Assembly (NCBI GenBank): GCA_018873245.2
Contig: JAEMBT020000011.1
Location: forward strand, 22,001-86,000
Direction of reading: 5' to 3'
Length of the DNA: 64,000 nucleotides
Origin: Archegozetes longisetosus
Lineage: Eukaryota; Arthropoda; Arachnida; Sarcoptiformes; Trhypochthoniidae
Part shown: piece by piece, positions 11,389-23,500 of the stretch
Position numbering within the stretch: position 1 is the stretch's first letter
Layout of the letters: the number at the start of each line of letters is the position of its first letter
Notes under the pieces: generated by a model
Seen by the model: only the letters and a program-made list of their open reading frames with translations
What the model was told of the DNA's origin: nothing
Database searches by the model: none
Made by a program: the position numbers and the translations under genes

Positions 11389-13806
11389 TAAGATTTAAAC
11401 ATATTTGTAAGATTATAAATTACTCAGTATATAAGCTTGAAATAATGAATTCATTGTAAAAATATGATTGATTATGCAACTTATTACGATCGAGCTAATG
11501 TAAGGATTCTTGTAAATTTCAAATAAAGTTAGATTATTAATTAGTGACAACAAATGATAAGATTTAAACATAATTGTAAGATTAGTATATAAGCTTGAAA
11601 TAATGAATTCATTGTAAAAATATGATGCAACTTATTACGATCGAGCTTTAATAAATGCCCGCGGAGCTACTGAAATTTATTGCCCTTTATAAATAAATAT
11701 ATATTAATATATATAAGATAATATTTTAAATAATATTTTTTAAATTTATCTATTTATATTTCATTTTTATAGATCTAAAGACTTTTGTATGATATTTATA
11801 ATTTGATGTTCAAATATATTTATGATGATGAATGACAAATTATTATATTTAAAAATGATTTTCTCTTTTTTCATATAAGGAGATAAACTTTTATTGAGTA
11901 GCGTAGCGGGTATATAAAAACTGTAAATTATTTAAAGCAAAAAGTGTTAAAGTTAAAGTTAAATTCATATAACAAATAAAAGTTAATTCACACAAAAGCC
12001 ATAAGATAACAATGTATTATAGTAGTTTCTATAATACATAAATCAATTCATATATATATATGAAGTTTCAATGAATGAAAAAAATTTCCTGCAAACCTTT
12101 ATAAATAAATATTGAGTAATATAACTTTAAATAAAAATTGATCGTTTTTTATGTATTTTCAGTATAAATTTTCCTTATTTTCTTAAATTTACATTTGTTC
12201 TTCAGAGAACTAGTGAACGACCGAATTTTATTGAAGAAAAATCTGATTGCTGCCATCTATCTTAAATATTGTAAAACTCTTATTAAAAACATATAGTTTC
12301 AAATAAATTAACATTCATATATATATATGAAGTTTCAATGAATGAAAAAAATTTCCTGCAAACCTTTATAAATAAATATTGAATAATATAACTTTAAATA
12401 AAAATTGATCGTTTTTTATGTATTTTCAGTATAAATTTTCCTTATTTTCTTAAATTTACATTTGTTCTTCAGAGAACTAGTGAACGACTGAATTTTATTG
12501 AAGAAAAATCTGATTGCTGCCATCTATTTTAAATATTGTAAAACTTTTATTAAAAACATATAGTTTCAAATAAATTAACATTCATATTTTTCTAAGTATT
12601 CTTTATATGCGGAGCGCTGTCATTAATTGCTAGATCATTTAGCATCGTAATATATTTGTACAGTCTCAACACACCGCAGAAATATAAGTAGAAATTATCA
12701 ACAAACATTCTGTCGAATACATTCTAAAGTATACAAATTTAAGAAAAAGTTTTATTAGTAGCGGAGCGGACTTGACTCTTGGAGGAGCGGAGCGGGTTTG
12801 TTTCAAAATGCACTGTTTCAAGTAAGACTGATTGAAATAATGAAACTCTTAATACTAATTAATTTTTTTTTTAAATGATAGAAAAAGTTTATAATCATAA
12901 GTAATGACATCATCGATAATTTTGAATATTGGTAGCGGAGCGGGTTTAGACTACGTTTATTATATATTATATTTCAATAAATTTATATGGAATAATTGTT
13001 ACCAAATTTTAAATTGATTTCCATAGTTAATATATTTATTGAATATTTTTTTTGTTCCATTATTACAAGAGTATTACTTATTGTAATTATCTAATAATCA
13101 ATATTTTCTAAATTATCATATTTGCGGCTAATGATGATATTAGCAAAATTTTCAATATCTTCTGTACAATAATAAATGTACCATTAATTAGTGATCGTAT
13201 TACGAAAATGCATAGTTTATATGCTTAGAAAAAATCCAACTATTGATTCCGCAATCATTTTTATTATATTATAATCTACATTTTCACTGGCATTTAGTTC
13301 GGAATGTTCAATGTTTCTCATCAAAATCATTGCTTTAGTCACATGAATATTGATAACCAAAACCTTCAATCAGTCAGGCATTAACTGAAGTTTATTTAAT
13401 AATACAGTATTGAAAAATTTTTATTAATGAAAAAACTTTAAAATGCATGTTTAATTAACAGCTGTTTTGATCTCGTTCGATACAAGGAAAAGACTAATCT
13501 ACAATGGAATAAGACTAAAATACAATCTAATCGAAGCTCAGACAATATAAAATAATGTTGATAAATCTCCAGTTGCCATTTTTTCCAATTAGAGAACTTA
13601 ACTTAAATCAAACTTTATTTGTTTATGGTCAATAGTATTTGCTATAGGAGTAAGTATGTATAAGTAACTATGGAGATTATCTAACCAATATCCTATCCGA
13701 TAAACATTTTTTATGTATAAGTAACTATGGAGATTATCTAACCAATATCCTATAAAATGCCGTATTTCTCATTGAAGTCTCCTTTCTATGTACAAGTTTA
13801 CGAAAT
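11389..13806. repeat. Repeat-rich intergenic region
   Basis: The 3' end and downstream flank of the second kinase-like gene recur, shortened, at 11521-11645. A tandem duplication with a 267-bp period (second copy starting near 12328) covers about 12045-12595; each copy holds one 34-bp-type half unit and TTGCTGCCATCTAT. 13-mers lie at about 11656, 11898, 12757, 12782 and 12931. A decayed copy of the RING-gene 3' end lies at 13174-13490. CTATGGAGATTATCTAACCA is duplicated at 13668 and 13723. Confidence 0.65.
13174..13490 (-). pseudogene. Decayed copy of the 3' end of the RING gene
   Basis: Sequence at 13438-13490 matches the C-terminal codons of the RING/TRAF-type gene at 15429 with deletions and substitutions. 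The flank at 13174-13275 matches 15285-15402. The copy lacks the RING part and has no usable frame. It lies about 2 kb from the intact gene, in the same orientation. Confidence 0.6.
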
Positions 13807-14831
13807 ATGTGTGACTTATACATAAATAACAAAGGATATTCGTTAGTCAATACTATTTATTTAAAGGAAATAAATGTGTTACTCTTAAAAATTAAAGATA
13901 ATCAACAAAATTTTTTCTACTTTATAAATGTCGAAGGTAGTTTTATAATTTAAACTTTTATAATTTAAACTTTTAAAATTAATTATTTTTGTAGGTCTTA
14001 TGAAGAACTATATAAAAATTTTTAATAAATCTATTGGCGAAATACAATTATTAAAACAAACGAACCATAATGCTCCTTTTTTAGACATATTTTCTATTCA
14101 AACTAAAAATAATCGTATTAATATTAAATATGAATTTATCGAGTTTAGCTTTCATAATTATTTTTTATTATTAGAAAATTTATTTCCGCATAATTCATGT
14201 AACGAATTGACTATTGTAGAATATCTACTCAATATTTCTTTATTGAAAGAGTTAATATTGGCTATAAGATACTTGATTGCAAATAATTTATATTTTACTG
14301 TTGATCCGATTAATACATTTATCGATTTTTTTGATACAAATAATTTGATTAAATTTACAAACTTTAGTATTTTATACAATCTCAATTATATAAATATCGA
14401 TTACAAGCTCTCCTTTTTTGCTCCTGAATTATATAAAAAACCAATAATAACCAACAGTTTCGAATCACATTTATATACACTTGGCGGATATATTACTAGA
14501 TTGTTTAAATTCGACGTTAATAGGTATTCGATTAATTTTAAATTAATTATTTCGATTTATTAATATTAATTTCATTTTTAGGACACCCGCAAATACTAAT
14601 CCCAATTTAAATGAAAAACTCAAAACACTTCATGGTATGGCTCATAAAATGATGCATATGAGAATAATCGACCGTCCAAATATAATAAATGAATTTAACG
14701 AAATTTGGACTACCAAACTTAATTTTGAATTGGATGAATTTGATTTAAACGAAATACAGCCATTATTGGCAAATTTACCCAAGCCTCTTGAAAATTATTT
14801 AATAAAAAAATACAATTTTAACTTTGATTAA
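13807..14831 (+). CDS. Degenerate protein-kinase-like protein, diverged copy 3
   Basis: Exons about 13807-13936, 13995-14523 and 14582-14831, with both introns at the same places as in the copies at 8775 and 10304. Shared landmarks: NHNAPFLDIF, LTIVEYLLNISLLKELILAIRYLI, VDPINTFIDF, FFAPELY and SHLYTLGGYITRLFKF. HRD and DFG are again absent. Protein divergence is much greater than between copies 1 and 2. The N-terminus is uncertain: ATG 13807 keeps the exon-1 frame, but a better match to the start of copies 1 and 2 (MPYFSLKSPFYVQVY, from about 13758) runs in another frame, so a frameshift near 13830 is possible. Confidence 0.5.
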
Positions 14832-15428
14832 CTTTTATTTTAGATTTATTATATTTCCCGCTCCGCTACTATTTTGTTAAGTTATAACAAATAAAAGTTA
14901 ATAAGATAACAACATATAGTAGATTCTATAATACATAAATATGCTGTATGCTGTATATAGAAGAGGAATTTTATGTTTTAGATTTCTATTATCCAATGTA
15001 AAAAAATTGGATTTCCTCATAATCAGCCATTGTGAAATGATCTAAAGTGAAAATTTCAAAGCCGTTCTAGTTGGTATAACAAACAATATTAAAAAAGTCT
15101 TGGTATAAAATATAGCTATAAATTATCATTTTTATGTTATCCGAATTAATAGAATGTATAGAAAATCGTGAAAATGTAGAAATTAAAATTAAATACCAAA
15201 TATACTAATTATTAAATCTTAGGAATGATATGATCTATTTACAGCTATCAATCTAGTATTATTCTATATTTGTAAAAAATTTAAATGTACCATTAATTAG
15301 TGATCGTATTACGAAAATGCTTAGTTTATATGCTTAGAAAAGCTACTATTAAAAAATCCAACTATTGATTCCACAATCATTTTTATTATATTATAATCTA
15401 CATTTAATAATACAGTATTGAAAAAACT
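14832..15428. other. Intergenic, no gene seen
   Basis: Contains a 13-mer copy (about 14856) and sequence (15285-15402) also found at 13174-13275. No supported gene. Confidence 0.5.
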
Positions 15429-15956
15429 TTAAAATGCATGTTTAATTGTACGATATAGCTCGTGAATAACAGCTGTTTTGATCTCGTTCGATATAAGGAA
15501 AAGACATTTATGAAAAATTAATTCGGCACGCGTCATTTTCTGGCAGCAGAAACCACATTCAACTATGCGGTTGAGACGAAACATGCAGTTTTGGACGTGA
15601 GTCTCCTGTTCACATTTTCTAAATCCTTTGCAGCCAAATATTTCATTCGGGCATCTTATAATTAGCTGATCTAATAGATTAACACAAAATTGTGGTAATT
15701 CATTCAAGATATTTTCAGATAGTGGTTTTTGGTGGTAAGGACAAGTGTTGTTTCCTCTTCCAAGCCAATTTTTTATGCAATCACCGCAAAAAATGCAACC
15801 ACATTGTGTGCATTTTGGCTGTTTGAAAATATCATTGCAAATAGTGCATAGAAAATTTTCAGGTTTAACGAATATGAATGAAGTTTCGGCATACTCCTTG
15901 ATCTTATAAGGATTATTGACATTATCAACTAATACTGATGGTCTCGCTGAAAACAT
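15429..15956 (-). CDS. RING plus TRAF-type zinc-finger E3 ligase-like protein
   Basis: 175 aa from ATG 15956; an in-frame ATG at 16001 would add 15 residues partly encoded by a 13-mer repeat copy, so the shorter start is preferred. The RING region CTICNDIFKQPKC...CGCIFCGDC...CPYHQ is followed by a TRAF/NRDP1-like zinc-finger part (RCPNEIFGCKGF, THVQNC, CGFCCQKMTRAELIFHKC). Two usual ligands look swapped: Cys where His is expected (CGC, not CGH) and His where the last Cys is expected (CPYH). Such proteins transfer ubiquitin from an E2 to substrates; whether the altered ligands still bind zinc is unknown. A decayed copy of its 3' end lies at 13.2-13.5 kb. Confidence 0.75.
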   Translation of the reverse strand: MFSARPSVLVDNVNNPYKIKEYAETSFIFVKPENFLCTICNDIFKQPKCTQCGCIFCGDCIKNWLGRGNNTCPYHQKPLSENILNELPQFCVNLLDQLIIRCPNEIFGCKGFRKCEQETHVQNCMFRLNRIVECGFCCQKMTRAELIFHKCLFLISNEIKTAVIHELYRTIKHAF

Positions 15957-17048
15957 TATTAGTAGCGGAGCGGACTTGAGTGGAATGTTACTTGTAGTCA
16001 AGTAACAAGTAAATAGTAATCCTCAATATAGATAATAAATTTATCATTTTGATAAGTTATTAAAAAACATATATAATGTTTGTTGAATTTTATATGGAAT
16101 ATCCTGATGTTTAACAACAGCTTCTGAAGTTGTCCTTTAATTATTAAATAAACTTTCATTTGATTCATGTTATGCCTTAATATCAATCATAAGTGAAGAA
16201 ATCATTGTTGATTTTAAATTTATTTACACTACATATATTTTATACTAATTTTTATCAATTGTTACCAAATGATGTCATTTATAATAAATTGAATATTTTT
16301 TTATTACATTGAATCTTAATTTATTTTGACTTTTTATATTTGAAAATTTTCTCATTGAGAATGAATGATAAACGTGGAATTATAAACATAAGTTAAAAGA
16401 TAATAATTAGATAAAGCAAAATAGTAATCCTCAATATAGATAATAAATTTATCATTTTGATAAGTTATTAAAAAACATATATAATGTTTGGTGAATCTTT
16501 AATAGCGGAAGCGGGTATGAATAGCGGAGCGGGTTAATCTTAAACCTTTATAAATAATATCAAAAAACAATGTCAACTTTTTATTAGCGGAGCGTATGTA
16601 TATAAATATTATTTCAATTTGTAAGTTTATATGGAATATCGCCGTCAGTTTATATGGAATATCCTGATGTTTAACAACAGCTTCTGAAGTTGTCCTTTAA
16701 TTATTAAATAAACTTTCATTTGATTCATGTTATGCCTTAATATCAATCATAAGTGAAGAAATCATTGTTGATTTTAAATTTATTTACACTACATATATTT
16801 TATACTAATTTTTATCAATTGTTACCAAATGATGTCATTTATAATAAATTGAATATTTTTTTATTACATTGAATCTTAATTTATTTTGACTTTTTATATA
16901 TGAAAATTTTCTCATTGAGAATGAATGATAAACGTGGAATTATAAACATAAGTTAAAAGATAATAATTAGATAAAGCAAAAGTATATATTCAATTTCATC
17001 AAGCCTAAGCTATTGATTAGCTCGATTTACAGAGATTTTATTAATAAT
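15957..17048. repeat. Direct duplication upstream of ubiquitin-like gene
   Basis: Copy A about 16011-16420 and copy B about 16419-16985 are near-identical, but copy B carries an extra segment (about 16498-16646) holding three 13-mer copies (16502, 16520, 16584). Copy B forms the immediate upstream region of the next gene. A 13-mer at 15961 sits at the 5' end of the RING gene. Confidence 0.7.
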
Positions 17049-17531
17049 ATGGAATTAAAATTAAATTTAAGATGTGTTCACTACCCTACGGGAACTGGTC
17101 ATATTATTAAAGTTGATTCAGATAAAACTATACTACAATTGAAAAGTTTAATTTCTGATAAATGGGAAAATAACAAAAAAATTGGTATGAATGCAAATAT
17201 GCTCTCATTAGCACACAAACCAGTTCAAGATCCTCATCAGAAATCAAAAATAATTTTACTTGGAAATAATAATTTCACACTTGCTTCAAAGAATATTAAA
17301 TCGGGTGATACTATATATATTCAAGCAGGATTGGATAAAGAATATCCGGGAAAGAAATGGTATACTACTAAATATGATGGCCTTGTCATAAAAAGTGAAA
17401 ACGAAAGCGATAGCGATAATACTGATACAGATTCTGAAGATGATGACAATATATATACTCACGATTGGAATAATATAGATCCGTATCCTAACAAACTGTT
17501 AAATAAAAATTTTTTAAAAAAACGTTGTTAA
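17049..17531 (+). CDS. Ubiquitin-like-domain protein with acidic tail (tentative)
   Basis: 160 aa from ATG 17049; the longer frame would need TTG at 17013. Residues 1-90 look like a ubiquitin-like fold: a strand MELKLNLRC, then IIKVDSDKTILQLKSLISDKW (as in ubiquitin tvkqLK), and FTLASKNIKSGDTIYIQ at the position of the final strands. No C-terminal diglycine follows, so conjugation is unlikely. Residues about 115-140 are very acidic (SDSDNTDTDSEDDD). It may be an adaptor. The fold assignment is an inference from pattern only. Confidence 0.45.
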   Translation: MELKLNLRCVHYPTGTGHIIKVDSDKTILQLKSLISDKWENNKKIGMNANMLSLAHKPVQDPHQKSKIILLGNNNFTLASKNIKSGDTIYIQAGLDKEYPGKKWYTTKYDGLVIKSENESDSDNTDTDSEDDDNIYTHDWNNIDPYPNKLLNKNFLKKRC

Positions 17532-18484
17532 ACTTTCATATTTTCAACTATTTTATATATAAAATTACTTTTTAGATAAAAAACTCAATTTATATTGAAA
17601 AGTAAGCGTTTCTTGTATTGCTTGCTTGTAGTATCAGCAATTAAAAGGAAAATAGTAAAATTCAATACTATTTATTAAAAAATTAGTATTATTTATTAAG
17701 TAGCAGAGCGGGTTAATATGATTTTTTTTTCTTAAAATCAATAGTTTTTTATTTGATTGAATAATAAGATTTTTATTTCTTAAATTCAATGAGAGCAATT
17801 TGACAGATTAATTTACAACTAGAAATCTCTGTTGAAATTGTTAAAAAATTTGTTTTCTATGTTGGGTAAAAAAGTGTAGAATATTGATATGATAGTGTAT
17901 GATTTTGTGTAATTAAATTTACTCGATATTATTGAATATTATCGAAATTGAGTAATACTTAATATATAATTGATTCGGTCGCTAAAAGTAGCTTTTCTGG
18001 TGAAAGTATTATCAAACAAAAATACTGATAAAAAACACTACTCTTACTAATTATCTATATCTTTAGCAATAATGTTTTTATAATCTCGCCAAATAAAACA
18101 TGTGGTTTATTCATAGCATAAGATGAGTGAATATAAATTGTTTTTCAGTTAGTAAACTATATTTTATTGAAATGTTTTTCTTAATCTATAAATATTTCCT
18201 TTATAAATAAATATATTTTTAAAAATTACATTAATTATTTTGCGTTTTGAACAAGAGCTTGTGTAAGTATTAGATATTGATTTTATTTACAACTATATTA
18301 ATAAAATATTTTCTCTTTATTAGTTGAGCAATTTCAGAATTTGCATTACAATTCATCGAGCTAACATTGAGCTTTTAATATAAGATCATTAAATATGTAA
18401 TGTAATGAAATTATCGTCTTTAAATATGCATGTAATAATTATATAGTAATTTTTCATTTACAATTGATTAAAATTTTTATTCCT
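17532..18484. other. Intergenic, no gene seen
   Basis: About 950 bases, very AT-rich. One 13-mer variant (TAGCAGAGCGGGT) at about 17699. No other feature is recognised. Confidence 0.5.
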
Positions 18485-19824
18485 ATGGTAACCTTAACAG
18501 TATTAAACATGTCGTATAATATTGTTGTTCGTTTAAACATAAAATTTATTTTTTTTTCTCTAATTATATTAACAAATATATATATAATATTAATTGAATA
18601 TCTATTAATAAACAAATGTAAAGAAACACAGTTTGATCCTTTAATTGTTTTGAAAAAATATCCCCCTGAGGAGAAAACTTTCAAACTAAAGTCTAAACCT
18701 CATTGGAGTCCATTGTTGAATGATGACTTAACAATATATTCGGCATATTCTATTGGATCTTCAATAAAATTATTTCTGCTATAAATCAGAAATCTCCGTT
18801 AAAAGATTTTTATTGTATATTTATTGGCTCAAGAGGAAATAAAGTATCGACAATTGCTACACTTGAAATTTTAACTGGAAATTATTTCAATGTTATGAAG
18901 TATGCTGCCTCGCAAATAACTTGTAGAATTCCAGTCACACCTTTCAAGTCATTTTTAAGAATTGGTGTAAAACTGAAAAATAATACAATTATTGAATCAT
19001 CTTATTTAAAAATTATAAAGATTATGAATAAACCCAATTTAGATTCAGTTGTTTGTGTAAGGCCATTATTTGGTCCATATACATCCCTTGCCTCATTAGT
19101 TGAATTTATTGCTTATTATAAAGCTAATGATATAAATAAATTTGTTTTTTATAATTTAAATGTTAGTGATCAAGTAAAATCATTTATTAATAGTCTGCCT
19201 TTTGCTCAATTGCTGACTTTTAATTTACCATTTTCTAGTAATGAAATTCATGCTAATGGTCAAATGGTTATTATGAATGATTGTTTATTAAGGTTTTATA
19301 ATTCGCCTATTATATTTGTAGACCTTGATGAGTTCATAATGATTCGAGGCAAGAGTAAAACAACAATCCAGTCATTTATTGTTGAAAATATGAAAAATAA
19401 TACAATCTCCTCTTTATTAATTAATAATAGATTTTTTTGTACTCAATTTCAAAAGACTGTATATTTTCCTCGTATATTTTCTTTTAATAATATACAAAAA
19501 TTTTATTGGCTACCAGGAGATAGATCAAAGTTGATTATTTTGAGACCTAGAACTGTATTGGATATTTGGATTCATAATGTTTATAAAACTATTCCTGGAT
19601 ATTTTACCTTACATCTAGACGATAATCAAGTATTACTTTATCATTATAGATCTTGTTGTAACATTAATCAGGAATTTATTCATTTTGAACATCTTAATTT
19701 ATATTTTCAAGCTAACTATGATTACTATGAAAAAGATTTTAGTATGCTTAAATATAAAGATGAAATTTGGCAATTTATTAATTTTTATGTAGACAATTTC
19801 AGCCAAGAAGTTGTTTTTATCTAA
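18485..19824 (+). CDS. GT92 family glycosyltransferase, with apparent frameshift
   Basis: A type II membrane glycosyltransferase of family 92 (former DUF23), expected in the Golgi. The first part (from ATG 18485) has a membrane segment (FIFFSLIILTNIYIILIEYLL) and ends in DDLTIYSAYSIGSSIK, a typical GT92 start. The frame then stops at 18784. The adjoining frame continues at once with IISAINQKSPLKDFYCIFIGS, through VVCVRPLFGPYTSLASLVEF and IIFVDLDEFIMIRG (DxD-like metal-binding site) to 19824. One extra A in the run at about 18765 would join them into about 445 residues. This is either a sequencing or assembly error in a homopolymer or a real inactivating mutation. The rest is intact, which favours the former. 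Confidence 0.8.
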
Positions 19825-20502
19825 AAAATTGTATGAATTTGCTGTATAATTATTATAACCCGCTCCCGCTACTAATAAAATTCAACTCGATATATTATTT
19901 AATCAAAATATTTTTAAGATATTATCAATTTATAGTAGTAATTCTCTCTAATAATTTCAATGTCACTTTGATTTTTAAGAAAAAAAATTATACATCTCTT
20001 CTTCAGAGAACTAATAAATTCAATATTTTTCAATAAAATTCAACTCGATATATTATTTAATTTACTATATTTTATCAAAATATTTTTAAGATATTATCAA
20101 TTTATAGTAGTAATTATTAGATTTTACTCTAATTCTCTCTAATAATTTCAAGGTCACTTTGATTTTTAAGGAAAAAAATTAAAAAAATATATATATATAT
20201 ATACATCTCTTCTTCAGAGAACTAGTGAACGACTGAAGATCTCTTCTTCAGAGAACTAGTGAACGACTGAAGATCTCTTCTTCAGAGAACTAGTGAACGA
20301 CTGAAGATCTCTTCTTCAGAGAACTAGTGAACGACTGAAGATCTCTTCTTCAGAGAACCCGGGCGGCCCAAATGCACCTGTATTTATACTACTTTTTACT
20401 TCTTATCAGTTTAAAAAATCTGAAATAAAGATAAGAAGAGAAAATTTCATGAAATAAAAAACTAAAAAATTAGGAAATTATAGAAAAACTATAAAAATAT
20501 TA
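19825..20502. repeat. Intergenic with part-cassette and full cassette
   Basis: A roughly 120-bp block is duplicated (19877-20020 and 20035-20160). The first copy ends in a part-cassette (19957-20013). A 13-mer variant (CCCGCTCCCGCTAC) is at about 19858. The full cassette follows at 20148-20420. Confidence 0.6.
20148..20420 (-). repeat. hr-like cassette 6 (four units), upstream of RdRP
   Basis: TCAAGGTCA, (TA)n, four 34-bp units at 20207-20342, a half unit to 20358, CCCGGGCGGCC, minus-strand TATAAATA at 20381-20388 and ACTGATAAGA at about 20402. The GATA end lies only about 90 bases before the RdRP start, so the cassette could act as an enhancer or bidirectional promoter for that gene. Confidence 0.8.
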
Positions 20503-23500
20503 ATGAGATTTTTCATATTTTACAAGTTGGTAAACTATAAATCTTTACTATTTTTAATTTATAAGGTAATGGATAGTGGTTATCAGAATGATAGAAGGAA
20601 AAAAAGTTTTCATGTTATCAAATGTTTACATATATGTTTATATATAATGTTTAATAGGAACTATACTTTTCGAGTGAAGATGGAAAGTTTAAATTTTATT
20701 GTTTGTTATTATTCCATCAAAAGTGAATATACTACAAGTGACTTAAAAAGTTTTATATTAGATTCAAGTTCAAATATAAAATCTGTAGACTTTGAAGAAT
20801 TAAATGTAAATGAACAGTTTGATAAGAGATTGAAATATTTTAATTGTGTAATAAAAATATGCAATAATAACGTTAATTTTACATTATTAAATATTTGTCG
20901 AAACGATAAATTATTAAATGTTGCATTTAAAGTTGACAATAGCTTATTAAATTATATGTCAAATAAGAGTGAATTTATTCCTAAGCAGAAATTTAATATA
21001 AATGACTTTTCATTTGGTTCGCTAATTGATCTTTCAACATTTATCGAACATTACAACAGCAATAGTAAGTTTGAAGATTATCATATTGCGAAAAACATGA
21101 TTGCGGAATTTTTTAACGATAAAAAATTTTTTACAATAACATTTCACTTTACTAATGGATCAAACGCTTTAAAATTAAAACCTGGGAATCAATTCAAGTT
21201 AACCTATATGTATAGTTCCATAAATGATATTAATATTCATATTGAAAATGAGTTCAAAATTAGTTTGATATTTTCTCTAAAACATCCGCCATCATTATTT
21301 GAACAAATAAATAACGCTTGGATCATAAATAATCAATTTGGAAACTGCAAAAGCGAAATAATTGGGAAATCAAGATTTATAAAAATTTCATTAAACGTTA
21401 TAAGAGATAAGAAACAACTAAGAGACTCGAAAGTTCAAGATCCTTGGCAATTAATATATAATTTTGCAAAGCTTGATTACGATATAAATTTATCAAAAAT
21501 TAGGATAATAGATTATTCAAAAATCTTCAATTCCTCAAAAAATCAAATGGAAATCCCTAAAAATTTTACAAAGATTAATCAAATTAGAATGCAGTATGCA
21601 TTTTCATCCATGTTTTCATCTAACTATAGAATATGGGATGAGCTTTATTTGAGAGATGAATGGAAAGATTTTATTAAATTAATTGAAAAGTATTTTCAAG
21701 AGAACTTTGAAGCAATGTTGTCTACTCTATATTATTATCACAAGCTATTGGAAAATAATTCAATATTTTCTACACTTGATACTTTAACGTTATTATTTGA
21801 AAAATATTGTAAAGAAAATCTTGAGTCGATTCGACTACCAAACACTTTACAAACTTTTAAAGCAATTCTTACACCAACAAGATTAATTTTATTGCCGCCA
21901 CAACCAACATTGCCATCTATCATTAGTCTAGAATGTGCCCAAATAGAATTTATGCTCCGACTTGAAATTCGATCAGATTGTTATGAAAAGTTAAATTTTA
22001 TTATCAAATCCTACCAGTTAAATGCCAAGCATATAGAGAATATATTTATTGTACCACTTTTAAATGGTATACGTATTGGATCATTTGTATACAAATTTCT
22101 TGGTTGCTCGCCTAGTCAATTAAGAGATGGTGGAATGGTACTTTATACAGAGGACCAATTTGGAAATTCTGCTGATTCTATTAGAAAAGGGATTGGTACA
22201 TTTCCTCCCTCAAATGTAGCAAAATACCTATCAAGATATGGGGTTGTGTTTTCTCATATTAGTTTCTATAAAAAGATTGATGCCGACACGAAAATTATCG
22301 AAATACCTGACATTTATTCTGAAAATTATAACTTTACAGATGGTATTGGAATAATATCAAAAGCTCTCGCAAATGAGATTTTTAAAGAAATGAATTTAAA
22401 ATATACACCTTCTGCAATTCAAATCCGCTATGCTGGTTATAAAGGATTGCTAGTGGTTTGGGGTGAAGATTCAAAAAAATATATAAAATTTAGACCAAGT
22501 ATGAGAAAATTTCAATCAAATTGGTATAACTTTTTGGGCATTATTAAATGTTCAGCACCAAGACCCTTATATTTAAATAGACAATTTATTACTATTCTTG
22601 AACAATTAAAAATTTGGAAAGATGTATTTATTAAAATGTTGGTCGATGAATTGAAAAATTTAATTGGTTCGTTATTTTGTGAATGTAATGCCTCGAAAAT
22701 TTTAAAAGAATATACTAGTGTTAATATCCCTATTGACTATATCTGGAAATATTGTGGCATTGAATTCCTTCAAGAAAGTCTTTTTCGAAATATTATTAAG
22801 CATACTATCATTTCTCGATTAAACCAATTGAAAAATAAAGCTCGAATTAAGATTCCGTTAGACTCTGGACGAATTGTATATGGTGTAATAGACGAGACTA
22901 ATTTATTGAAAGAAAATCAAGTATTTTTACAAATTTCAGATCCATTAAACTTGGAGTCTACAAGAGTTATTACAGGCGATGTAATTGTTACAAAATTTCC
23001 TTGTCTTCATCCAGGAGATGTTAGAAAATTTCAATGCGTTGATATTAAACAACTACATCATATAAAAGATTGTATTGTCTTTCGTTCAAAATCCAACAAT
23101 AAATATGACAACGATAGACCTGATGCGGATAAAATGGCTGGAAGCGATTTGGATGGTGACGAATTTGCAGTTGTATTTCTTAAAGATTTAATTTTTTCTC
23201 AAGATAATTGCGAACCAATGATTTTCCCTTCAAATAAAGTAAATCGTACAAGTAAAAAATTTTCAACTTTATCTATATTTAAGTTTTTTTTCGAATATCA
23301 AATTGAAAATAATATTGGTCATTTGGCAAATTCACATTTAATTTTTGCTGATCACCTTCCATTTGGAATATTTAATGAGATTTGTACAAATTTGGCCAAA
23401 TATATTTCCATATCGCTTGATTTTGCAAAAACTGGAAAAGTTGCAAAAATTAATGAGTATGTGATTTAGCGTTTCAATTTTTTATTAATCATTTTTGTTT

